NCBI GenBank assembly: GCA_964384645.1
Contig: CAYLKL010000016.1
Coordinates: forward strand, 1-5,421
Source: DAORIO01 sp964384645
GTDB taxonomy: Bacteria; Patescibacteriota; Minisyncoccia; Phycocordibacterales; UBA9973
Reading direction: 5' to 3'
Length of the DNA: 5,421 bases
Below the pieces are notes generated by a model, which saw only the letters and a list, made by a program, of their open reading frames with translations, ran no database searches and was not told the DNA's origin. Positions 1 through 5,160 of the stretch are shown here, one piece after another (the stretch's first letter is position 1; the number at the start of each line of letters is the position of its first letter). The translations under genes were made by a program, and so were the position numbers.

Positions 1-6
1 TCAAAT

Positions 7-81
7 GGCCCTATCGTCTAACGGTTAGGACGGAGCCTTCTCAAGGCTTAAATCGGGGTTCGATTCCCCGTAGGGTCACCA
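7..81 (+). tRNA. tRNA-Glu (anticodon CTC), CCA encoded
   Basis: A complete cloverleaf can be drawn. The acceptor stem pairs 7-13 (GGCCCTA) with 71-77 (TAGGGTC), with one G-T wobble. The anticodon stem 33-37/45-49 encloses the loop TTCTCAA with anticodon CTC at 40-42, which reads GAG (Glu). The T stem 54-58/66-70 is CGGGG/CCCCG with loop TTCGATT. The discriminator is A78 and CCA is encoded at 79-81. The overall sequence is typical of bacterial tRNA-Glu. It lies at the left edge of the window, followed at once by a palindrome and an unknown gene, so it could mark the edge of an inserted segment. The gene itself looks intact. Confidence 0.96.
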
Positions 82-83
82 AT

Positions 84-97
84 TCGTGCTAGCACGA
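84..97. repeat. 14-bp perfect palindrome after the tRNA
   Basis: TCGTGCTAGCACGA is its own reverse complement and begins two bases after the tRNA CCA end. There is no T-run after it, so it is a poor intrinsic terminator, although the RNA could fold into a small stem that helps define the tRNA 3' end. Its right half continues as GCACGAGAAG (92-101), which recurs at 1104-1113 on the far side of the next gene. A protein-binding or recombination site is possible but not shown. Confidence 0.5.
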
Positions 98-129
98 GAA
101 GCATAGCAAACTGAGGGCTACCTAGAAAA

Positions 130-160
130 AGAATTAAAAGAATTAAAAGAATGTTAAAAT
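130..160 (+). promoter_or_regulatory. Extended -10 promoter, likely leaderless, with 9-bp tandem repeats
   Basis: TGTTAAAAT at 152-160 is an extended -10 element (TGn followed by TAAAAT). Exactly six bases separate the hexamer from the ATG at 167, so transcription would start at or within a base or two of the A of the start codon. The message would then be leaderless. No Shine-Dalgarno site is visible. Upstream lie two tandem copies of GAATTAAAA (131-139, 140-148) and a variant third copy that runs into the -10. This A-rich tract sits where a -35 box would be, but no TTGACA-like hexamer is seen. Confidence 0.5.
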
Positions 161-166
161 AATCTT

Positions 167-1018
167 ATGGAAAAATACTCTCCGTTTAGTGATAAAAATA
201 GATTTTTAGAAACTGATTCAAATAAAAATTTTGAGTTTAAAGAAGATCTTGAGCCAGAATTTGAAGATATTGAAATTCCAATTGATATTTTAAAATCAAT
301 CGAGGAAAATGTTCGGGATAAAAATGTCATTAATGAAGCTTTGAATGAAATTACCAATGGGGCTTATTTGGATAATAGGAATTTAAATAATATCATCGGG
401 GCATACGGTAGTATGTCCGCTTCATTTCCTGGTCTTGAGCTTAGTTATACAATTGAAAACAATTATAAGATTTGGATGTCAGCAGGTGAAAACGTTTTTC
501 TTAGACCAGATGCAGAAATGCTTATTTTTGGGCATGAAAATCCAAACTTCTCGATTCTTATGCAAAAGATCTGGAATTATTATAAAGAAAAGTGTTTCAA
601 CAATAATGACAATGCGATAGAGGAATTAGTAAATCTCTTAAAACACACAGATAAGCAAGGCGATATTTTCTATAAAATAAGCACAGCTGATAGAACATTT
701 ACAAGAACAGAAGATGTTGATACATTCAAAGATTTTTTAGATGTTTGTAAAAAATACAATTTAAGCTCTAAGGTCGGAGATAGGCATATTGTCGAATTTC
801 TTTTACCGTATCTTTTTTTACATAAGATGCCTATGGATACACAACATGATGCGGGGGTTGCTTTATCATTCCCGCGTATCACAAATGTAGTTAAAGACCA
901 ATCAATTACCGAAAAGGAGTTATATAATGAACTTCAGAAAGATAAAGAATTAGGATACTATGTAGACTATTCGATTTCTCTAAGAAGTAACACAGTTTTG
1001 CACTATAAAAGTAAGTAA
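167..1018 (+). CDS. Hypothetical protein, 283 aa
   Basis: I do not recognise this family. The protein is soluble in appearance, with no signal peptide or membrane segment. The first ~45 residues are acidic and probably disordered (many E, D, F and P). The rest looks globular and mixed alpha/beta. Visible local features are a W/Y-rich stretch around residues 100-140 (YKIWMS, KIWNYYKEKC), a helix-rich stretch 150-215, the segment GDRHIVEFLLPYLFLHK (205-221), and an H/D pair in QHDAGVALSFP (227-236). No catalytic motif stands out. The start is chosen because the ATG at 167 lies six bases after a good -10 box. The gene stands alone between the tRNA and a bidirectional hairpin, facing the recombinase operon. 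It may be cargo of a mobile element or a chromosomal gene; the sequence does not decide. Confidence 0.85.
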   Translation: MEKYSPFSDKNRFLETDSNKNFEFKEDLEPEFEDIEIPIDILKSIEENVRDKNVINEALNEITNGAYLDNRNLNNIIGAYGSMSASFPGLELSYTIENNYKIWMSAGENVFLRPDAEMLIFGHENPNFSILMQKIWNYYKEKCFNNNDNAIEELVNLLKHTDKQGDIFYKISTADRTFTRTEDVDTFKDFLDVCKKYNLSSKVGDRHIVEFLLPYLFLHKMPMDTQHDAGVALSFPRITNVVKDQSITEKELYNELQKDKELGYYVDYSISLRSNTVLHYKSK

Positions 1019-1064
1019 AATATAAAAAGAACTTATTACCTACTGTGAAAGGTATAAGCGATTA

Positions 1065-1093
1065 AGATCCATCAAACCCAGTTTGATGGATCT
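1065..1093. terminator. 13-bp perfect hairpin between convergent genes
   Basis: Arms 1065-1077 (AGATCCATCAAAC) and 1081-1093 (GTTTGATGGATCT) pair perfectly around a 3-base loop, CCA. The stem lies 47 bp after the stop of the 283-aa gene and about 90 bp after the stop of the convergent recombinase gene, so it probably serves as a bidirectional terminator. The U-tracts are weak on both sides (TGTTTATGG on plus, TTAATC on minus). Termination may therefore be inefficient, or the stem may mainly protect the RNA 3' ends. Confidence 0.65.
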
Positions 1094-1182
1094 GTTTATG
1101 GTTGCACGAGAAGGGTCGTTTTACTTTACTAAAATTCACCTAACCAACCTTACAGAGCAAGGAATCAAATTGGCTCTATCTG

Positions 1183-2688
1183 TTAAACGCTCACCAACTT
1201 AGATTTATCAGCCCCAATTTCCTGATTCATCTTATAAACAAAGGACAATTCAGTGGTTCCAAACTTTTTTCCATCAAAAGTTATTTTTTCAGGAAAGATT
1301 TGTTTTTGGAACTGCATAGCACGAGCATAATTGGTCTTTTTGAATCTAACCCAATTACTTGAGGTTTCTCTAACAAAGTTGAAGCAGTGACTTAATGCTT
1401 CCTCCATGTTGAACTCTTCGATATGGTTATCTTGAAGCAATTGTCGTTTTGCATGTATTTTCTTATTCGCGATCTCTTTTTGTTCTAAAAACTCGTCGTC
1501 TGAATATTTACCAGTCCTGTGTAATTCAAACACCTTCAAGCGTTCTTGTTCAACTCTCTCAATTTCAACTCTAATCTTTGCATTATTCTCGTCCATTTTC
1601 TTGTAGTTACTTTCCCAAATATCCATAACAATAGCTTTGAATATTTTTTCATATTTTCCACTCGGTGTTAGTTCATCAAGATATTGAATAAACAGCTGTT
1701 CGAAGGTTTCTTTAGGAATAAACTGAGCTTTTGGGCAACCTTGTTTATGGTGGTGATAATATGAATATTTATCTGCTCCCATATTTTTAGTTGTAGTACT
1801 ACCAGTTAGAGATGTTTGGCATTCTGAACATACAGATACTCTTCTGAGGGGAAAGTTTTCATTCTCTGCTGAACGATTCATCTTTACATAATTTCTTTTA
1901 TATCCTTTCTGACATCGAGCAAATAATTCCTCAGATACTACAGATTCAAAATCACCTTTTATATCTAAGCACCATACCTTAATTCTTCCACAGTAAAGCG
2001 GGTTCTTCAAAATCTTTTCAATTTGTTGCATAGAAATGAGTTTGCCACTTTTTGTTCGAAACCCTCTTTCAGAGATATATTCTGCAAGTGATAAGTATGT
2101 GTATGTGCCTTTTACATACTCCTCAAAAATAGTTCGGATATATGGAGCTGTAGTGGCTTCTGGGGCAATATTTGAACCTTGATAAGGTCTATAATAACCA
2201 AGTGGCGCCTGCCATACCCATACGCCTTTCTTTATTTTTTCCACCATACCACCCTTGGATCTTTCTGTGCGGACGTTGTTATCAAATTCTGCAAAAACTG
2301 AAATGACTCCTTCCATAACTCTACCTATAGGAGTCTCATCAATAGGCTCTGTGACAGAACGTAATACGACTCCATACCTACGGAGTGTTGCTTGCGTAAC
2401 TACATGATCATTTTGATTTCGAGCAAATCGGTCAAGCTTATAGACGATGAAATGGGTGACTTTGTTCTTCTTATCACCACAGAAAGTAATTGCCTTCATA
2501 AACTCTGTTCTGTTTGCAGTTTTTGCAGATTCACCTTCTTCGATAAATACTGCAGCTACCTCAATACCTTCACGATTGGCATATTCTATACAATTTCTTT
2601 GCTGCGATTCAAGGCTAGTATTTTCTACCTGCTCTGCAGAAGAAACACGACAATAGATTATTCCTTTTTTCTCAATAGGTTTATCCAT
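1183..2688 (-). CDS. Large serine recombinase (site-specific integrase type), 501 aa
   Basis: This is a DNA strand-exchange enzyme that would join attachment sites through a 5'-phosphoserine intermediate. The N-terminal resolvase domain (about 8-150) has YCRVSS, with Ser16 the expected nucleophile and Arg14 beside it. It also has YKLDRFARN (Arg87, Arg90) and the E-helix segment FAEFDNNVRTERSKGG (132-147). The recombinase domain follows (about 157-265, starting VWQAPLGYYRP). A zinc-ribbon follows with Cys287-x2-Cys290 and, further on, YYHHHKQGCP (310-319); the third ligand appears to be His rather than the more usual Cys. Residues ~364-425 form the expected coiled-coil insertion. The length fits compact members of the family. 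It is the last gene of a three-gene operon and begins 2 bp after the previous stop. An AGGAGG (2701-2706) lies 12 bp before the ATG, a long spacing that suggests coupling to the upstream gene. All catalytic residues are present, so it looks functional. Confidence 0.96.
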   Translation of the reverse strand: MDKPIEKKGIIYCRVSSAEQVENTSLESQQRNCIEYANREGIEVAAVFIEEGESAKTANRTEFMKAITFCGDKKNKVTHFIVYKLDRFARNQNDHVVTQATLRRYGVVLRSVTEPIDETPIGRVMEGVISVFAEFDNNVRTERSKGGMVEKIKKGVWVWQAPLGYYRPYQGSNIAPEATTAPYIRTIFEEYVKGTYTYLSLAEYISERGFRTKSGKLISMQQIEKILKNPLYCGRIKVWCLDIKGDFESVVSEELFARCQKGYKRNYVKMNRSAENENFPLRRVSVCSECQTSLTGSTTTKNMGADKYSYYHHHKQGCPKAQFIPKETFEQLFIQYLDELTPSGKYEKIFKAIVMDIWESNYKKMDENNAKIRVEIERVEQERLKVFELHRTGKYSDDEFLEQKEIANKKIHAKRQLLQDNHIEEFNMEEALSHCFNFVRETSSNWVRFKKTNYARAMQFQKQIFPEKITFDGKKFGTTELSFVYKMNQEIGADKSKLVSV

Positions 2689-2690
2689 AC

Positions 2691-2882
2691 CTACATTGTA
2701 TCCTCCTCTTCTTGTGCTGTTAATGACCCAATGGGAAATTTGGAACCAAACTTCTGCTCTTTCCAGTCGTCGAATATCAACTGCCCGAATTCATAAAAAG
2801 ATAGCCGAATTTGCTCCAATTCTTCATTGGTTAATTGAGCAGTAGTGGGGTCTATTCTTCTTAATGACTCGAGACTCAACAT
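2691..2882 (-). CDS. Small acidic hypothetical protein, 63 aa, of the recombinase operon
   Basis: A short acidic protein without membrane segments. A predicted helix-rich core covers LTNEELEQIRLSFYEFGQLI (17-36), followed by FDDWKEQKFGSKFPIGSL (37-54) and an acidic tail ending EEEDTM. The ordered F/Y/W spacing and the GSK-P-G pattern suggest a real conserved fold rather than a chance frame. It begins 7 bp after the stop of the 84-aa gene and ends 2 bp before the recombinase start, so all three are surely co-transcribed. I know no biochemical function. From context it could regulate the recombinase, for example as a directionality factor, or control its expression. It could also be an unrelated passenger. 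Its 3' end carries the AGGAGG that may serve the recombinase. Confidence 0.8.
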   Translation of the reverse strand: MLSLESLRRIDPTTAQLTNEELEQIRLSFYEFGQLIFDDWKEQKFGSKFPIGSLTAQEEEDTM

Positions 2883-2889
2883 GACAGAT

Positions 2890-3144
2890 TTAGAACGTTT
2901 CTAGAGCATTTTTTGCACCAATTTCGACCTCCTCGACCCTATTTGTAAGATACTCGAGATGGTTTATAAGCCTAGTTGTTTCACTTTTACAGTATTCATT
3001 TTCAGGCATAATTTCCTTGAATGCTCTGACTAGAGATTTCCTTGAGAACTTTCTTCCTTTTATCGACTCAGCAAGACAAAGATATGATCCATGTTCTGGC
3101 CTACGAATCTTGAGAGTGTTGTATGTGTTTTGTATTGATCGCAT
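2890..3144 (-). CDS. Small basic hypothetical protein, 84 aa, first gene of recombinase operon
   Basis: A small protein, basic in its first two thirds and acidic at the C-terminus. Residues 17-46 (EHGSYLCLAESIKGRKF..., then SRKSLVRAFKEIM) read as two amphipathic helices with a basic turn (KGRKFSRK), followed by a third helix around 53-78 rich in E and L. A small nucleic-acid-binding helical bundle is plausible, but no standard HTH signature is clear. It starts at ATG 3144; no Shine-Dalgarno site precedes it. It opens the operon that ends with the serine recombinase, and a 14-bp inverted repeat lies 20-59 bp upstream. Autoregulation or control of recombination is a reasonable guess from position alone. 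Confidence 0.8.
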   Translation of the reverse strand: MRSIQNTYNTLKIRRPEHGSYLCLAESIKGRKFSRKSLVRAFKEIMPENEYCKSETTRLINHLEYLTNRVEEVEIGAKNALETF

Positions 3145-3163
3145 ATAACTAAAAAATCTAATT

Positions 3164-3203
3164 ATTAATCAACAAGTGATGTCCACTCGACTTGCTGATT
3201 AAT
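3164..3203. repeat. 14-bp inverted repeat upstream of the recombinase operon
   Basis: ATTAATCAACAAGT (3164-3177) and ACTTGCTGATTAAT (3190-3203) pair at 13 of 14 positions around a 12-base spacer. The left end lies 19 bp upstream of the 84-aa gene start. On the minus strand a TGGACA hexamer (3185-3180, one mismatch to the -35 consensus) falls in the spacer, and AT-rich candidates for a -10 (for example TTAGAT or TAATTA) follow 15-18 bp downstream. The repeat therefore probably overlaps the operon promoter. Candidate roles are an operator for autorepression, a recombinase attachment site, or an RNA hairpin in the leader. Confidence 0.6.
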
Positions 3204-3214
3204 AGCTAGACTCT

Positions 3215-3228
3215 TTGGTGGACACCAA
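3215..3228. repeat. Palindrome TTGGTG-GA-CACCAA
   Basis: Six-base arms match perfectly around a 2-base centre, which is more like a protein-binding palindrome than an RNA hairpin. Its GTGGACA (3218-3224) is the reverse complement of TGTCCAC (3180-3186), which lies in the loop of the neighbouring inverted repeat. The two structures could therefore also pair with each other. Confidence 0.5.
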
Positions 3229-3245
3229 TACCTGTTATTGCACTA

Positions 3246-3281
3246 GAAAAACAAAAAAAACCGCACAAAATGTGCTGGTTT
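3246..3281 (-). terminator. Rho-independent terminator (minus strand), copy 2
   Basis: Read on the minus strand, the stem AAACC-A-GCACA / TGTGC-GGTTT (arms 3281-3271 and 3267-3258, with one bulged base) encloses a short TTT loop. It runs straight into TTTTTGTTTTT. This is a classic intrinsic terminator shape. It would stop transcripts coming leftward from the accessory operon before they enter the recombinase operon. It is related to a second hairpin 59 bp upstream. Confidence 0.75.
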
Positions 3282-3304
3282 ATTCATCGTTTAAAAACTT
3301 AACC

Positions 3305-3339
3305 GAAAAAACAAACAAAGACACAAATGTGAATTGTTT
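3305..3339 (-). terminator. Terminator-like hairpin (minus strand), copy 1
   Basis: On the minus strand AAACAA (3339-3334) pairs with TTGTTT (3318-3313) and GTG/CAC pair inside, with a small internal loop. TTTGTTTGTTTTTT follows. The stem is weaker than that of the neighbour at 3246-3281, but the layout and much of the sequence agree, so this looks like a diverged tandem copy acting as a first terminator. Confidence 0.5.
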
Positions 3340-3445
3340 ATTGCTTCAGTGAAATTTTTAAGCTTCTCTTATTCGTTTATTTTATGTCCTATTTTTGCCG
3401 AGCGGACTCTCGTGACTATTTCAGAGAATATAAAAAAGTACCTGC

Positions 3446-3465
3446 ATTCTTATTAAAATAAGAAT
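3446..3465. repeat. 20-bp palindrome, AT-rich
   Basis: ATTCTTATTAAAATAAGAAT has 9-base perfect arms around AA. It could be a hairpin or an operator; there is no adjacent T-run to make it a terminator. It is not next to any gene start. Confidence 0.45.
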
Positions 3466-3518
3466 TAAGAATCATATAATTAAATCTTTAACCGAACTTT
3501 CAACTCTAAGGTTTTAAA

Positions 3519-3538
3519 TTCTGACGGGTCCCTCAGAA
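3519..3538. repeat. Hairpin-forming inverted repeat TTCTGA-c-GGG-t-CCC-TCAGAA
   Basis: Nine-base arms with one bulged C and a very tight centre. It lies about 120 bp past the stop of the membrane-protein gene on the minus strand and could be a weak terminator or processing stem for that operon (AATTTAAAA follows on that strand). Its GC-rich core stands out in AT-rich surroundings. Confidence 0.45.
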
Positions 3539-3659
3539 AAAAGAGAAATTATTAAAGTATCTTATAGTAGCTATTTGTTTAAAATGAGCTCGCTTTTGTT
3601 TATCTAGCTTATGCTAATAATAACATCACTAAATTAAAATACAAGTTAAATCTATCGTT

Positions 3660-4028
3660 TTACTTTAATTCAAAAATCTCTTTCTTAAAGTTTTCGTAAA
3701 TTTTAGCTTGATTTGTGTATTCAATACTATTATCTGTATTTGCAAAACTATACATACTCACAACTTCTTTATTGTGTGTTACATCCCATATGTGATACTC
3801 ATTTCTCACAATTCCTCGTCTTATCATTTCAACAAAACATGATTTTTTCTCTGCGTTAAATTTGCTTTGTAATATTTCTTGTGCAGCAAACAACCGTGCT
3901 TTTTCTGCACAATCAGCATCGATTTCGTACAAATCAATCGTTATTTTTTGATCTGTATTTTTTTTATAAAAATAACCAATTAAAAAACCAATGGTTAGCA
4001 ATAAAATAATTATAAGATATTTTTTCAT
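3660..4028 (-). CDS. Membrane-anchored hypothetical protein, 122 aa
   Basis: Residues 4-20 (YLIIILLLTIGFLIGYF) form one strong hydrophobic segment after MKK, followed by a positively charged YKKN. This looks like an N-terminal anchor or uncleaved signal, with no lipobox cysteine. The remaining ~100 residues would lie outside the cytoplasmic membrane. They include two cysteines (Cys40 and Cys64) that could form a disulfide, and a YHIWDVTHNKEVV strand-turn-strand (78-90). I recognise no enzyme motif. It is the last gene of the minus-strand accessory operon, 65 bp after the terminase-like gene, so an own weak promoter cannot be excluded. Possible roles include an immunity or surface protein of the element; this is a guess from context. 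Confidence 0.8.
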   Translation of the reverse strand: MKKYLIIILLLTIGFLIGYFYKKNTDQKITIDLYEIDADCAEKARLFAAQEILQSKFNAEKKSCFVEMIRRGIVRNEYHIWDVTHNKEVVSMYSFANTDNSIEYTNQAKIYENFKKEIFELK

Positions 4029-4093
4029 AGTAAATAAATTGAGGTTAAATTTGGTTTAGACTAGCTACAAAAAGTATGACATTTTATCTTTAT

Positions 4094-4459
4094 CTAGACA
4101 ATAAGACTTAGCAACTTCTGTTTTTCCTCTTCTGTCAATGGTTGATTTATGAATATTTGATTATCTGCACTAGTTATATCAGTTTTCTGAATTAGTCTTC
4201 CTTTTATTTTAAAACCAAGCTCTAACTCAGCCTTTTTGTTTCCTTTCTTATCTTTAATATCCTCAATGAGTGCGCTGAGTAGAAGTGTATCTGTGAGACC
4301 CGATTCCTCGCACATATCTTGAAATGCCTGACTTTTCGTAAGGTTTGATGGGTTATTAATAGTTGTTTCTTTGTATCCAGCATCACGCATTGCTTGGGTT
4401 ATATTTCCACCGTTTTCCAATGTTTTTTGTAGAGCTAGTTTCTGTTTGATTGTACTCAT
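4094..4459 (-). CDS. Terminase small subunit-like DNA-binding protein, 121 aa
   Basis: The N-terminal half resembles phage terminase small subunits: a helical region, then NGGNITQAMRDAGYKETT (16-33), which has the typical small-terminase helix-turn-helix wording, then NPSNLTKSQAFQDM (36-49). Residues 54-95 (GLTDTLLLSALIEDI..., GFKIKGRLIQKTD) match the expected oligomerisation part. Small terminase subunits recognise phage DNA and regulate the large-subunit motor. The tail QPLTEEEKQKLLSLI could be a partner-contact helix. No large subunit lies in the window. The next gene downstream is a membrane protein, so this may be an orphan regulator rather than a packaging protein. It begins 9 bp after the HEPN-like gene stop, without a Shine-Dalgarno site. 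Confidence 0.75.
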   Translation of the reverse strand: MSTIKQKLALQKTLENGGNITQAMRDAGYKETTINNPSNLTKSQAFQDMCEESGLTDTLLLSALIEDIKDKKGNKKAELELGFKIKGRLIQKTDITSADNQIFINQPLTEEEKQKLLSLIV

Positions 4460-4460
4460 A

Positions 4461-4476
4461 TTAATTAGCTAACTAA
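4461..4476. repeat. Near-palindrome TTAATTAGCTAACTAA at a gene junction
   Basis: This imperfect 16-bp palindrome, centred on AGCT, covers the stop of the HEPN-like gene and the 9-bp spacer before the terminase-like start. It could tune the relative expression of the two genes or be chance in AT-rich DNA. Confidence 0.25.
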
Positions 4477-4981
4477 TTTTTGACTCTAGGAAGTTAAGTG
4501 CTTTACCAATTTTTTCTATTTTTAACTTTGTATAACCTGTATCTGGTGAGTTTAAACCTTGAACATGGATCTTGTTTCTTTCAAGTCTAATCGAGTTTAA
4601 AATATTAAACTGAGATACTGTTACATGCTTCTTATTTTTTAGATAAATATTAAATTTACCGAAGTCAAGTCGAGTATCATCTATGGAAATATCTTCATTA
4701 ACTTCTTCACATATAGCAAAATTTGAAACCCCGCCAAATACACTGTTTGGAATTTTGTGCCTAAATTTATATGTTTTTGATTTGAGTATAACTAAGTGTT
4801 CAGGTGCAGTAGTGTGCTTTTTGACCAATTCATAAACCATACCTTCTACAACAGTACAGAGAATAATAATTGCCGAGCGGTAATAAGATGATTTAGCTAT
4901 ATTACTGATACCAGGAGCTTCTGTATGCTCTAAAATTCTGGCAGCTGCACTTATTCTTCTTTCTACGTTGTCCCAGATCAT
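4469..4981 (-). CDS. HEPN-like protein, probable nuclease or effector, 170 aa
   Basis: An all-helical first third contains YYRSAIIILCTVVEGMVYELV (34-54), with an acidic Glu46 in a hydrophobic helix. Towards the C-terminus is RLERNKIHVQG (132-142). Both features match HEPN domains, in which a helix with a conserved acidic or polar residue pairs with an R-N-x-x-H type motif. Here the candidates are Arg135, Asn136 and His139, or Arg132 with His139. Many HEPN proteins are metal-independent RNases in toxin-antitoxin, abortive-infection and CRISPR systems. The R-to-H spacing here (Rx3H) is shorter than the common Rx4-6H if Arg135 is used, so activity is uncertain. Its ATG overlaps the stop of the 58-aa gene (ATGA), indicating translational coupling. 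It could instead be a non-catalytic HEPN-fold protein. Confidence 0.75.
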   Translation of the reverse strand: MIWDNVERRISAAARILEHTEAPGISNIAKSSYYRSAIIILCTVVEGMVYELVKKHTTAPEHLVILKSKTYKFRHKIPNSVFGGVSNFAICEEVNEDISIDDTRLDFGKFNIYLKNKKHVTVSQFNILNSIRLERNKIHVQGLNSPDTGYTKLKIEKIGKALNFLESKIS

Positions 4982-5154
4982 TTTCTTTTTCGTGCTTGTT
5001 CCAATGCTTTACTTAGAGACGGGAATCCATTTTCTTTGAGAAATTGACCTAATTTCTTATCGGATCGTACTTCAAAATTAACCCCATAAGTTTTTTCAAC
5101 AGTACCGATTTTTGTATCTGATCTCTTTTGTCTAAACTGAGGATTTTTTGCCAT
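4978..5154 (-). CDS. Small basic protein, 58 aa, paired with the HEPN-like gene
   Basis: Begins MAKNPQFRQKRSDTKIG, continues TVEKTYGVNFEVRSDKKLG and ends SLSKALEQARKRK. It is strongly basic, with K/R spread throughout. A polar N-terminus is followed by a short strand-like NFEVRSD (26-32), a helix KKLGQFLKEN (33-42), a turn GFPS and a basic C-terminal helix. I know no named family, but the composition fits a small nucleic-acid-binding or antitoxin-like protein. The start at 5154 is supported by a TATAAT box six bases upstream. Its TGA stop overlaps the ATG of the HEPN-like gene by four bases (ATGA). It is the first gene of the operon. A cognate antitoxin or RNA-binding partner role is inferred only from this layout. 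Confidence 0.85.
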   Translation of the reverse strand: MAKNPQFRQKRSDTKIGTVEKTYGVNFEVRSDKKLGQFLKENGFPSLSKALEQARKRK

Positions 5155-5160
5155 ACTGCT

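Larger units (their letters stand above)
3145..3659. other. 515-bp gene-poor, structure-rich intergenic region
   Basis: No convincing gene was found. It holds the recombinase-operon inverted repeats, two related minus-strand terminators, a 20-bp AT palindrome (3446-3465) and a GGGTCCC-centred hairpin (3519-3538). The only readable micro-frames are 25 codons on plus (3384-3461, MSYFCRADSRDYFREYKK...) and 19 codons on minus (3416-3475). Neither has a ribosome-binding site or a promoter at the right place. The base composition is very AT-rich. It separates the accessory operon from the recombinase operon and could host a small RNA or an att site. Confidence 0.6.

Noticed and set aside
7..81. The tRNA-Glu as the attachment site for the element's integrase.
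   Set aside because: tRNA targeting is typical of tyrosine recombinases, whereas this window has a serine recombinase; no second copy of the tRNA 3' end was seen.
154..882. Several frames (minus 154-357, plus 435-620, minus 670-882) overlapping the 283-aa gene.
   Set aside because: Shadows of the longer frame, which has a well-placed promoter and continuous protein-like sequence.
2392..2796. A 134-codon plus-strand frame and other frames opposite the recombinase and 63-aa genes.
   Set aside because: Antisense shadows of clear coding genes, with poor composition and no initiation signals.
3384..3461. Plus-strand 25-codon frame reading MSYFCRADSRDYFREYKK and on to a TAA stop.
   Set aside because: No ribosome-binding site or -10 box at the expected distance, and its end runs through the AT palindrome; too short to support as a gene.
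3299..3496. The 9-mer TTAACCGAA at 3299-3307 and 3488-3496.
   Set aside because: Too short to be meaningful in AT-rich DNA and not extended on either side.
3395..4880. The 11-mer TTGCCGAGCGG at 3395-3405 and 4870-4880.
   Set aside because: One copy lies inside the HEPN-like gene, the flanks do not match, and a few 11-mer matches are expected by chance in a window of this size.
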